A stretch of DNA of 8,857 nucleotides from an uncultured Leucobacter sp. (lineage in GTDB: Bacteria; Actinomycetota; Actinomycetes; Actinomycetales; Microbacteriaceae). Below, one piece after another: positions 1-7,642 of this stretch (position 1 is the stretch's first letter; each line of letters begins with the position of its first letter). The notes below the pieces were generated by a model. That model saw only the letters and a program-made list of their open reading frames with translations. It was not told the DNA's origin and did not search any database. A program made the position numbers and the translations under genes. The stretch is taken from contig CAMFIY010000104.1 in assembly GCA_945952575.1 (NCBI GenBank), forward strand, positions 1-8,857, in the 5' to 3' direction.

Positions 1-719
1 CGTCGGATCTGCGCCGCCAGCTTCGTCCCCGGTTCGACGATGAGCGCGTACGCCGAGAGGTGATCGGGAGCGCAGGCGAGGGCCGCATCGACCGAGAACC
101 GCCAGTCGTCGAGCGATTCGCCCGGCGTGCCGTAGATGAGATCGACGCTCACCTGGAGCCCGGCCGCTCGCGCCCAGGCCACCACCTGGGGCACCCGCGC
201 GGGCGTGTGCGTGCGGTCGAGCGTGGCGAGCACATGCGGCACCGCAGACTGCATCCCGAAGCTCACCCGGGTGAAGCCGGCCTCTGCGAGGGTCTGCAGA
301 TAGGCTTCGTCGACCGAGTCCGGATTCGCCTCGGTCGTCACCTCGGCTCCGGCGGCGATCCCCCACTCGCTGCGCACCCGCGCCAGCATCGACGCGAGAT
401 CCGTCGCAGGCAGCAGGGTCGGCGTGCCGCCCCCGAAGAACACCGTGGAGACGGCACGATCCTGCACGCCCGCGCGCCGCAGCGCGGCGGCGCCGAAGCC
501 CAACTCCGCCTCGGCCTGCGCAGCATAGCCCGCCTGGCCGACTCCCGGGCCGAGCTCGCTCGCGGTGTAGGTGTTGAAGTCGCAGTAGCCGCAGCGCACG
601 CGACAGTAGGGCACGTGGATGTAGACGCCGAAGTCCCGCTCGTCGGAACCGATGGCCGCGCTCTCGGGCAGCGAACCGTCGAGCGGCGCGGGATCCCCCT
701 CGGGCAGGGTGCTCGGCAC
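1..719 (-). CDS. hemW: HemW-type radical SAM haem chaperone (3' part missing)
   Basis: Radical-SAM protein of the HemW family, long annotated as 'oxygen-independent coproporphyrinogen III oxidase-like'; the family binds haem and delivers it to membrane haemoproteins. The first 239 residues are visible of an expected 380-410. The 4Fe-4S motif CRVRCGYCDF has Cys39, Cys43 and Cys46, with Phe where true coproporphyrinogen dehydrogenases (HemN) carry an extra Cys; this points to HemW. Downstream come the SAM-binding FFGGGTPTLL (residues 94-103), EANPDSV (130-136), FGMQS (154-158, usually FGVQS) and YGTPGES (196-202). The GTG start lies one base after the DUF1990 stop codon, with only a weak GGCGGA ribosome site upstream, so translation is probably coupled. 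It is the third gene of the lepA operon. In many Gram-positive bacteria hrcA and dnaJ follow, but that side is outside the window. Confidence 0.94.
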   Translation of the reverse strand, partial: MPSTLPEGDPAPLDGSLPESAAIGSDERDFGVYIHVPYCRVRCGYCDFNTYTASELGPGVGQAGYAAQAEAELGFGAAALRRAGVQDRAVSTVFFGGGTPTLLPATDLASMLARVRSEWGIAAGAEVTTEANPDSVDEAYLQTLAEAGFTRVSFGMQSAVPHVLATLDRTHTPARVPQVVAWARAAGLQVSVDLIYGTPGESLDDWRFSVDAALACAPDHLSAYALIVEPGTKLAAQIR

Positions 720-720
720 G

Positions 721-1388
721 CTAGCCGTCCGCCGGCAGCACGCCGGTCACGAGCGCCGCAAGCTGCGCCTGTGATTCCTTCAGCAGCTGCTTGATCGGGA
801 TCCGGCTCTTGCGGTCGAGCTTGACGCCCTCCGCCGCCCACAGGAAGCCCCGCGCCGACGCCCATACGGTGTCGTCCTCGCGATGCTCCACCAGGAGGCG
901 CTCCTCGCCGACCGCGCCCTCGCCGTCGGCGCTGCCCCAGGCATAGCCGATCCGCCGCGGTTCGCTGACCGTGTAGACCACGCGCACGCGCCGCGGCACG
1001 CGCCCGTCAGCCCAGTGCAGCGTGACCAGGGTGCCCGCCGTGACGAACGACTCGCCGTCCGGGCCGTACTCGAGCTCCGCGGCGACCATCGGCTGCGGGG
1101 TGCCGTGCTCATCGAATTCCACTCCGGCGTACTGGCCTCCGTCGCCCTGCTCGATGTCCCGCACACGCACGCCGACGCCGCGCTGGGCGCCCCAGGTCAT
1201 GAGGCTGGTCGACGCGATGAGGAAGCGCTCGGACCCGCTGCCGATCTGCATGCGGAATTCGAACGGGGTGCTGCCCTCCGGAGGGAACCGCATGAGGTCC
1301 GGCGCCGAAGACGCGCCGACCGCCGCGTAGAACGCGCCGTGATCGACGTGGGTGCTGCGCCGCGCCGCGCCGCTCCCCTGCTCGCCGC

Positions 1389-1392
<4 letters not shown>
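721..1392 (-). CDS. DUF1990 family protein of unknown function
   Basis: A 223-residue protein that I recognise as the DUF1990 (UPF0548-like) family; no biochemical role is established. Typical family stretches are LMTWGAQRGVGV (residues 64-75), RVRVVYTVSEPRRIGYAWGS (135-154), VGEERLLVEH (161-170) and DDTVWASARGFL (173-184). No signal peptide or membrane segment is visible, so it should be cytoplasmic. The open frame extends further upstream inside lepA, but that extension is Arg-rich shadow sequence. The GTG chosen overlaps the lepA stop codon in a GTGA arrangement (4 bases) and has AAGGAA about 8 bases upstream. Its stop is 1 base before hemW. Its place between a translation GTPase and a haem chaperone implies co-expression but does not reveal a function. 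Confidence 0.86.
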
Positions 1393-3239
<1,847 letters not shown>

Positions 3240-3247
3240 ACTCGCCC

Positions 3248-3256
3248 ATTCTCTCA
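3248..3256 (-). promoter_or_regulatory. Extended -10 box of the lepA operon
   Basis: Reading the minus strand, TGAGAGAAT matches an extended -10 (TGn followed by a hexamer with A at position 2 and T at position 6). Normal spacing puts the transcription start near 3241, two bases before the lepA ATG, so the mRNA would be almost leaderless. No clear -35 is visible; the space where it would lie contains the -10 of the divergent MOSC gene. Confidence 0.5.
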
Positions 3257-3268
3257 CAGTGCGGGGCT

Positions 3269-3277
3269 TGAGAAGAT
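3269..3277 (+). promoter_or_regulatory. Extended -10 box of the MOSC gene (leaderless)
   Basis: TGAGAAGAT fits an extended -10: TGn, then GAAGAT at exactly -12 to -7 relative to the ATG at 3284. Transcription would begin on the A of the start codon. The AGGGG just before the ATG is too close to work as a Shine-Dalgarno, which supports a leaderless transcript. No -35 match is obvious. Confidence 0.5.
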
Positions 3278-3283
3278 AGGGGC

Positions 3284-4105
3284 ATGCCCCGCATCACCGC
3301 ACTGTACCGATACCCCGTCAAGGGGTTCACGCCGGAGGCGCGCGAGACGCTCACCGTGCAGGACGACGGCCGGGTCGCCGGCGATCGGGTGCTCGCCTTC
3401 CGCTTCGCCGATGCGCGGGAGCCCGAGGATCGCGACGGCCTCGACTACTGGCCGAAGTCGAAGGGGCTCTCGCTGCAGGACTTCCCCGCCCTCGCGGCGC
3501 TGAGGCTCAGCTATGACGAGACCGAGCGCCGAGTGGTCGTGCGTCTCGGCGCGCAACTGCTCCTCGACACGGCGCTCGACGAGTCGGGCCGGCGGGGCTT
3601 CACCGAGGTCGTCACGGACTACGTCCTCGCCTCGCCCGAGGGGGCCCGGCTGCGCCGTCCGGGCAGGCTTCCGCTCGTGCTCGTCGGAGACGGGGTGCGC
3701 TCGCGGTTCCAGGACCGTCCGCGCGGCTTCGTCTCCATCCACAGCCGGGCGAGTGTCGCCGAGCTGCGCTCGGGCGCCGCCGCGGGATCCGGCCCCGAGC
3801 GGGCGCCGTCGATCGATGACCGGAGGTTGCGCTCCAATGTCGTCGTCGAAGGCGTCGCCGCGCGGGACGAGCTGGGGTGGAGCGGGCCGATCCGCCTCGG
3901 CGCGGTGGGGTTCTCGGCGCAGGGCCCGATCGTCCGCTGCCTGGCGACCCACGCGAACCCCGACACCGGACACCGCGATGCCCCCGTGCTCAAGACGCTG
4001 ACCGGTGCTCTCGGAATGAGCGAGCCGACGCTCGGGCGCCTGCTCCTGCCGAGGGGCCCGGGCGGCACTCTGCGCATCGGCGACGAGGTCGTGGTCGGGG
4101 CCTGA
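3284..4105 (+). CDS. MOSC domain-containing protein
   Basis: A 273-residue protein with an N-terminal MOSC_N beta-barrel (RYPVKGFTPE, residues 9-18) followed by the MOSC domain from about residue 125. The domain carries RLRSNVVVEG (181-190) and the conserved cysteine in PIVRCLATHANPDTG (Cys219). MOSC domains occur in molybdenum-cofactor sulfurases and in mARC/YiiM-type enzymes that use the cofactor; the Cys contacts sulfur or the metal. The NifS-like cysteine desulfurase part of a full Moco sulfurase is absent, so this is a stand-alone MOSC protein resembling the YcbX/mARC group without the ferredoxin tail. The substrate cannot be deduced and no molybdopterin genes lie nearby. The gene is transcribed away from lepA and towards rpsT, ending in a shared hairpin. 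Confidence 0.9.
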   Translation: MPRITALYRYPVKGFTPEARETLTVQDDGRVAGDRVLAFRFADAREPEDRDGLDYWPKSKGLSLQDFPALAALRLSYDETERRVVVRLGAQLLLDTALDESGRRGFTEVVTDYVLASPEGARLRRPGRLPLVLVGDGVRSRFQDRPRGFVSIHSRASVAELRSGAAAGSGPERAPSIDDRRLRSNVVVEGVAARDELGWSGPIRLGAVGFSAQGPIVRCLATHANPDTGHRDAPVLKTLTGALGMSEPTLGRLLLPRGPGGTLRIGDEVVVGA

Positions 4106-4109
4106 ACGC

Positions 4110-4141
4110 GAGAGGGCCCCCGCCGAAGCGGGAGCCCTCTC
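4110..4141. terminator. Shared hairpin terminator between the MOSC gene and rpsT
   Basis: Arms 4110-4123 and 4128-4141 are inverted repeats of 14 bases around a 4-base loop. On the minus strand the loop is TTCG closed by C-G, the very stable UUCG tetraloop, and the single imperfect position is a G-U wobble. On the plus strand the loop is CGAA and the same position is a C-A mismatch. It is therefore best suited to ending rpsT (stop 19 bases before it) but also lies 4 bases after the MOSC stop. No U-tract follows on either strand, as is common in GC-rich actinobacteria. Confidence 0.85.
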
Positions 4142-4160
4142 GAATGCGTGTGCCGCCGGA

Positions 4161-4421
4161 TTACAGCGCGGCCACCTGGACGGCGAGCTTCGACTTGCGG
4201 TTCGCCGCCTGGTTCTGGTGGATGACGCCCTTGCTCACTGCCTTGTCCAGCTTGCGGCTGGCGTGCTGCAGCTTCTGCTCGGCGAGCGCCTTGTCGCCTG
4301 CGGCGATGGCGTCACGGGTCTGGCGCACGGCGGTGCGCAGCTCGCTCTTGTACGCCTTGTTGCGCTCGGTCGCCTTCGCGTTGGTTTTGATGCGCTTCAG
4401 CTGCGACTTGATATTTGCCAC
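4161..4421 (-). CDS. rpsT: 30S ribosomal protein S20
   Basis: An 86-residue basic, helical protein, full length for S20, which binds 16S rRNA in the body of the 30S subunit. It starts with the family signature ANIKSQLKRIKTN and continues with alternating Lys/Arg and Ala helices (NKAYKSELRTAVRQTRDAI, HASRKLDKAVSKGVIHQNQA), ending KSKLAVQVAAL. The start is GTG, directly before GCA AAT ATC; frame upstream of it is non-coding leader. AAGGA lies 10 bases before the GTG but is folded into a small hairpin. It has its own promoter overlapping the end of the thioesterase gene and a strong terminator 19 bases after its stop codon. S20 genes elsewhere are feedback-controlled through a weak start codon, so the GTG and the occluded ribosome site may serve that role (inference). 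Confidence 0.98.
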   Translation of the reverse strand: MANIKSQLKRIKTNAKATERNKAYKSELRTAVRQTRDAIAAGDKALAEQKLQHASRKLDKAVSKGVIHQNQAANRKSKLAVQVAAL

Positions 4422-4432
4422 GTTGGGTTGTG

Positions 4433-4448
4433 TCCTTACAGGTAAAGG
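4433..4448 (-). promoter_or_regulatory. Small hairpin covering the rpsT Shine-Dalgarno
   Basis: On the minus strand CCTTTA (4448-4443), loop CCTG (4442-4439) and TAAGG (4438-4434) form a short stem with one bulged U. The second arm plus the next base is the AAGGA ribosome site of rpsT. The helix is only five pairs, so it would weaken rather than block initiation. Confidence 0.4.
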
Positions 4449-4494
4449 TCCGTCTGATCTGCTCCGCGCGGTGAGAGAGGGCACCCCGCGGCAT

Positions 4495-4512
4495 GTGTGG
4501 TGTGATCCACAC
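4495..4512 (-). promoter_or_regulatory. Stem-loop in the rpsT 5' leader
   Basis: GTGTGG (minus strand 4512-4507), a 6-base loop and CCACAC (4500-4495) make a perfect 6-bp stem about 10 bases after the predicted rpsT transcription start. A second GC-rich pairing, CCGCG with CGCGG, can form further along the leader (about 4465-4490). Possible S20 binding or stability structure; function unknown. Confidence 0.35.
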
Positions 4513-4527
4513 GCAAGCCAAGCATCG

Positions 4528-4536
4528 AGCCTAGCA
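4528..4536 (-). promoter_or_regulatory. Extended -10 promoter of rpsT
   Basis: Minus strand TGCTAGGCT is an extended -10 (TGn plus TAGGCT, matching TAnnnT). The predicted start is near 4521, giving a leader of about 100 bases. A weak -35 (CTGAGC, 4556-4551, 17-base spacer) overlaps the thioesterase stop codon. Confidence 0.55.
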
Positions 4537-4552
4537 CAGATCGCCGCAGAGC

Positions 4553-5020
4553 TCAGCCCCGGCGCAGCTGCAGGGGCTGGTCCATCCACGGTTCGATCGA
4601 CGCCCTGCCCTCATCGCTCAGCCGAACCGGCCGCAGGCTCTCTCCGTCGACGACCACCACGGTCGTGATGGCCCGGGCCACGACGACGCGCTCCCTCTGC
4701 GATCCGTCGAGGATCTCGTAGTGGATCTCGAGGCTGGATCCTCCGAGCTTTCCGATCCAGAGTTCCACGGTCACCGGACGCGCCGCGTATTCCAGCACGC
4801 GGAGGAACTCGATCCGCTGATTCGCCACCAGCGTCTTGAGCCCGCTCGTCCCATCCCCGCGGAAGTGACGCTCCATGCCGGTGCGCTCCCGCGCGGACCC
4901 GAGCTCGAAGACCCGTACCCGCGCCTCCTCCAGGAACCGCGCATAGGTCACATTGTTGATGTGCGCGTACGCGTCCTGGTCGCCCCAACGGAGCTCGATG
5001 TCGACATGGGCGCGGGACAC
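4553..5020 (-). CDS. Hot-dog fold acyl-CoA thioesterase (4HBT/YbgC-like)
   Basis: A 155-residue single-domain hot-dog protein, the usual size for 4-hydroxybenzoyl-CoA-thioesterase-like enzymes that hydrolyse acyl-CoA. The N-terminal active-site block RWGDQDAYAHINNVTYARFL (residues 11-30) matches the family pattern R-x-x-D-x-D-x-x-x-H-x-N-N-x-x-Y; Asp16 aligns with the catalytic aspartate. The central helix EEARVRVFEL and the beta-strands IEFLRVLEYAARPVTVELWI and SLEIHYEIL follow. The acyl substrate cannot be told from sequence. Cytoplasmic; no signal peptide. It starts with GTG one base after the ettA stop, with AGGA (in the last ettA codons) 6 bases upstream, so it is translationally coupled to ettA. 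There is no terminator after it; the rpsT promoter lies across its end. Confidence 0.88.
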   Translation of the reverse strand: MSRAHVDIELRWGDQDAYAHINNVTYARFLEEARVRVFELGSARERTGMERHFRGDGTSGLKTLVANQRIEFLRVLEYAARPVTVELWIGKLGGSSLEIHYEILDGSQRERVVVARAITTVVVVDGESLRPVRLSDEGRASIEPWMDQPLQLRRG

Positions 5021-5021
5021 G

Positions 5022-6701
5022 TCAGTTCCTGGTCAGCTTGCGATACGTCACCCGGGACGGCTTCGCCGCCTCAGGCCCGAGCCGCTCGACCTTGTTCGCC
5101 TCGTAGGCCTCGAAGTTGCCCTCGAACCAGTGCCAGGCCGCCGGGTTCTCCTCCGTGCCCTCGTAGGCGAGGATGTGCGTGGCGATGCGATCCAGGAACC
5201 AGCGATCGTGGGTGATCACGACCGCGCAGCCGGGGAACTCGAGCAAGGCGTTCTCGAGCGACTGCAGGGTCTCGACGTCCAGGTCGTTCGTCGGCTCGTC
5301 GAGCAGCAGCAGATTGCCGCCCTCCTTGAGCGTGAGCGCCAGGTTCAGGCGATTGCGCTCGCCGCCCGAGAGCACGCCGGCCTTCTTCTGCTGATCCGGC
5401 CCCTTGAAGCCGAACTTCGACACGTAGGCGCGCGACGGGATCTCGGTCTTGCCCACCGTGATGATGTCGAGCCCGTCGCTGACGACCTCCCACAGTGTCT
5501 TGTCGGGGTCGATATTGGCGCGGGACTGATCCACGTAGCTGATCTTCACGGTCTCGCCGATCCGCAGCTCGCCCTCGTCGAGCGGCTCGAGACCCACGAT
5601 CGTCTTGAAGAGCGTCGTCTTGCCGACGCCGTTCGGGCCGATCACGCCGACGATGCCGTTCGGCGGCAGCGAGAAGGAGAGCCCGTCGATCAGCGTGCGA
5701 TCGCCGAAACCCTTCTTGAGACCCTTGGCCTCGATCACGACGTTGCCCAGGCGGGGACCCGCGGGGATCTGGATCTCCTCGAAGTCGAGTTTGCGCGTCC
5801 GCTCGGCCTCCGCGGCCATCTCCTCGTAGCGCGCGAGCCGGGCCTTCGACTTCGCCTGTCGGCCCTTCGCGTTCGAACGCACCCAGTCCAGCTCGTCCTT
5901 CAGCCGCTTCGCGAGCTTCGCGTCCTTCTTGCCCTGGATGTCGAGACGCTCGGACTTCTTCTCCAGATAGGTGGAGTAGTTGCCCTCGTAGCCGATGAGG
6001 CGACCGCGGTCGACCTCGGCGATCCACTCCGCGACGTTGTCGAGGAAGTAGCGGTCGTGGGTGATGGCGATCACGGCGCCGTGATACTTCTGCAGGTGCT
6101 GCTCGAGCCACAGCACGCTCTCGGCGTCGAGGTGGTTCGTCGGCTCGTCGAGCAGCAGCAGATCCGGCTTCTGCAGCAGCAGCTTCGCGAGCGCCACGCG
6201 GCGCTTCTCGCCGCCCGAGAGCGGTCCGATCTGCGCGTCGCCCGGGGGCGTGCGCAGCGCATCCATCGCCTGCTCGAGCTGGTTGTCGAGATCCCAGCCG
6301 TCGGCGGCGTCGATCTCCTCCTGCAGCGTGCCCATCTCGGCGAGCAGCGAGTCGAAGTCCGCATCCGGCTCGGCCATCAGCAACGAGATCTCGTTGAAAC
6401 GATCGAGCTTGACCTTGATCGCGACGCCGTCCTCGATGTTCTCGAGCACGGTCTTCGTCTCATCGAGCTCGGGCTCCTGCATCAGGATGCCGACCGTGTA
6501 TCCGGGTGCCAGCGCGGCTTCGCCGTTCGAGGGCGTGTCGAGCCCGGCCATGATCTTCAGGATCGTCGACTTGCCCGCACCGTTCGGGCCGACCATGCCG
6601 ATCTTCGCCCCGGGCAGGAACGCCATGGTCACATCGTCGAGAATGAGCTTGTCACCGACCGCCTTGCGGGCGCGGACCATCTGGTAAATGTACTCAGCCA
6701 T
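5022..6701 (-). CDS. ettA: Energy-dependent translational throttle protein EttA (ABC-F)
   Basis: ABC-F ATPase of 559 residues, standard length for EttA, which binds the ribosomal E site and gates entry into elongation according to ATP/ADP level. No membrane segments. Two ABC domains: Walker A GPNGAGKST (38-46), signature LSGGEKRR (161-168), Walker B LLLLDE (181-186, catalytic Glu186), His215; then Walker A GPNGVGKTT (355-363), signature LSGGERNR (444-451), Walker B LLLLDE (464-469, Glu469), His498. The basic linker of about residues 245-305 (EKKSERLDIQGKKDAKLAKR...) is the P-site tRNA interaction motif; the region 75-155 holds the EttA 'arm'. ATG at 6701 begins the usual MAEYIYQM; the further in-frame extension upstream is not EttA-like. 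The local ribosome site (GAAAG, 3 bases before ATG) is poor; a strong AAGGAG lies 27 bases upstream beyond a hairpin. First gene of an ettA-thioesterase pair. Confidence 0.97.
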   Translation of the reverse strand: MAEYIYQMVRARKAVGDKLILDDVTMAFLPGAKIGMVGPNGAGKSTILKIMAGLDTPSNGEAALAPGYTVGILMQEPELDETKTVLENIEDGVAIKVKLDRFNEISLLMAEPDADFDSLLAEMGTLQEEIDAADGWDLDNQLEQAMDALRTPPGDAQIGPLSGGEKRRVALAKLLLQKPDLLLLDEPTNHLDAESVLWLEQHLQKYHGAVIAITHDRYFLDNVAEWIAEVDRGRLIGYEGNYSTYLEKKSERLDIQGKKDAKLAKRLKDELDWVRSNAKGRQAKSKARLARYEEMAAEAERTRKLDFEEIQIPAGPRLGNVVIEAKGLKKGFGDRTLIDGLSFSLPPNGIVGVIGPNGVGKTTLFKTIVGLEPLDEGELRIGETVKISYVDQSRANIDPDKTLWEVVSDGLDIITVGKTEIPSRAYVSKFGFKGPDQQKKAGVLSGGERNRLNLALTLKEGGNLLLLDEPTNDLDVETLQSLENALLEFPGCAVVITHDRWFLDRIATHILAYEGTEENPAAWHWFEGNFEAYEANKVERLGPEAAKPSRVTYRKLTRN

Positions 6702-6710
6702 ATGCTTTCG

Positions 6711-6734
6711 GGCGCGCGGCGCCTCGGACTCCTT
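6711..6734 (-). promoter_or_regulatory. Orphan Shine-Dalgarno plus hairpin ahead of ettA
   Basis: On the minus strand a strong AAGGAG (6734-6729) is followed by no usable start codon, then by the perfect 5-bp hairpin GGCGC-CGC-GCGCC (6723-6711), and then by the ettA ATG at 6701. Folding the hairpin shortens the linear gap from 27 to about 14 bases. It may be a structured initiation region; the effect is not proven. Confidence 0.35.
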
Positions 6735-6762
6735 GTTCGAGAGGATTGTCGGACCGCCCACT

Positions 6763-6768
6763 ACTCTA
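6763..6768 (-). promoter_or_regulatory. Candidate -10 box of ettA
   Basis: TAGAGT on the minus strand matches TAnnnT and would give a leader of about 55 bases to the ettA ATG, including the orphan ribosome site and hairpin. No convincing -35. GACAAT (6750-6745) is an alternative. Confidence 0.3.
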
Positions 6769-6778
6769 CCGTCGCGCC

Positions 6779-6784
6779 TAGGCT
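6779..6784 (+). promoter_or_regulatory. -10 box of the phosphotransferase gene (leaderless)
   Basis: TAGGCT lies at exactly -12 to -7 relative to the ATG at 6791, so transcription should begin on the start codon. It sits within an 8-base palindrome GCCTAGGC (6776-6783). No recognisable -35. Confidence 0.6.
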
Positions 6785-6790
6785 GGTGGG

Positions 6791-7612
6791 ATGCAGCAGG
6801 ATCATCTCGCGAGCGCGCCCGAGCGGGACGTGGATCCGCCCGAAGCCATCGCACGGCTCAGCCAGGGGCGTCCGCTCACAACGGTGTGGAGGAACGAGCT
6901 GGGAGGCCTGACCTTCTTCGACGCGGAAGAGCGCTGCTACCTCAAGTGGACGGCGGCCGGCACTCCCGAGATCGACCTCGCCGACGAGGGCGTGCGGCTG
7001 AACTGGGCCGCTGCACAGGGGGCCGCGGTCCCCCGAGTGCTCCGCGCAGGCGCCGATGCGACCGGCTCCTGGCTCGTGACGGCCGCAATCGACTCGGAAT
7101 CGGCCGTCGCGCCGAAGTGGATCGCACGCCCGGAGATCGCGGCCCGCACGATCGGACTCGGTCTGCGCAAACTGCACGAGCGACTGGATCCCGCGACCTG
7201 TCCGTTCGACTGGTCGGTGGATCGGCGGTTGCGTCGAGCTGCCGAGCGGCGGGAGCGCGGTCTCTGGGATGCCGAGTGGACACCGGAGAAATGGGGCGAG
7301 ACCCACCGAGGCATCTCTCCGGATCGCGCCTGGGCGCTGCTGCAGGATCCTCCCGCCCTCGATCGACCGGTCGTGTGCCACGGCGACGCGTGCGCGCCCA
7401 ATACGCTGCTCGATGCCGCGGGCGGCTTCGCCGCGCACGTGGATCTCGGCTCGCTCGGAGTGGCGGATCGCTGGGCCGATCTCGCGGTCGCGGCTTGGAG
7501 CACCGAATGGAACTACGGAACGGGCTACGAGCGATTCGTCTACGAGGGATACGGGATCGAAGCGGATCCCTCACGCATCGCCTACTACCGGATGCTCTGG
7601 GATCTGAGTTGA
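6791..7612 (+). CDS. APH(3')-like aminoglycoside phosphotransferase family protein
   Basis: A 273-residue kinase of the APH / choline-kinase fold, close in length to APH(3') enzymes (about 260-270). Visible residues: ATP lysine Lys52 in YLKW, helix-C Glu66, Brenner motif VVCHGDACAPN (194-204) with catalytic Asp199 and metal-binding Asn204, then HVDLGSLGVADRWADLAVAA (216-235) with metal-binding Asp218. That block closely follows the APH(3') pattern, although DLG replaces the common D-F/C-G and the C-terminus ends RMLWDLS rather than the usual LDEF(F). The predicted activity is ATP-dependent phosphorylation of a small hydroxylated compound. Aminoglycoside resistance cannot be assumed: the base composition matches the neighbours, there is no mobile element, and such genes are often intrinsic. 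Leaderless start at ATG 6791, with GGTGGG abutting it and no spaced ribosome site. Divergent from ettA, convergent with the lipoprotein gene. Confidence 0.86.
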   Translation: MQQDHLASAPERDVDPPEAIARLSQGRPLTTVWRNELGGLTFFDAEERCYLKWTAAGTPEIDLADEGVRLNWAAAQGAAVPRVLRAGADATGSWLVTAAIDSESAVAPKWIARPEIAARTIGLGLRKLHERLDPATCPFDWSVDRRLRRAAERRERGLWDAEWTPEKWGETHRGISPDRAWALLQDPPALDRPVVCHGDACAPNTLLDAAGGFAAHVDLGSLGVADRWADLAVAAWSTEWNYGTGYERFVYEGYGIEADPSRIAYYRMLWDLS

Positions 7613-7614
7613 CG

Positions 7615-7630
7615 CGGCGCCGGGTCGCCG
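7615..7630. terminator. Short GC hairpin between convergent genes
   Basis: CGGCG (7615-7619) and CGCCG (7626-7630) form a 5-bp stem with a 6-base loop in the 30 bases between the phosphotransferase and lipoprotein stop codons. No U-tract. It is weak, but it is the only hairpin I see in this gap. Confidence 0.3.
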
Positions 7631-7642
7631 GAGTCCGAGCCG

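Noticed and set aside
6702..6854. N-terminal extension of EttA
   Set aside because: The 51 extra residues cross the divergent phosphotransferase promoter and start, and EttA proteins begin at MAEYIYQM.
4953..6911. Open frame of 652 codons on the plus strand opposite ettA
   Set aside because: Exact antisense of ettA; the Arg/Leu/Val/Asp-rich translation has no family motifs. Long antisense frames are common in GC-rich genes with strong third-position bias.
6791..7612. Horizontally acquired antibiotic resistance cassette
   Set aside because: No insertion sequence, integron site, repeat or composition shift; the promoter style is the same as its neighbours.
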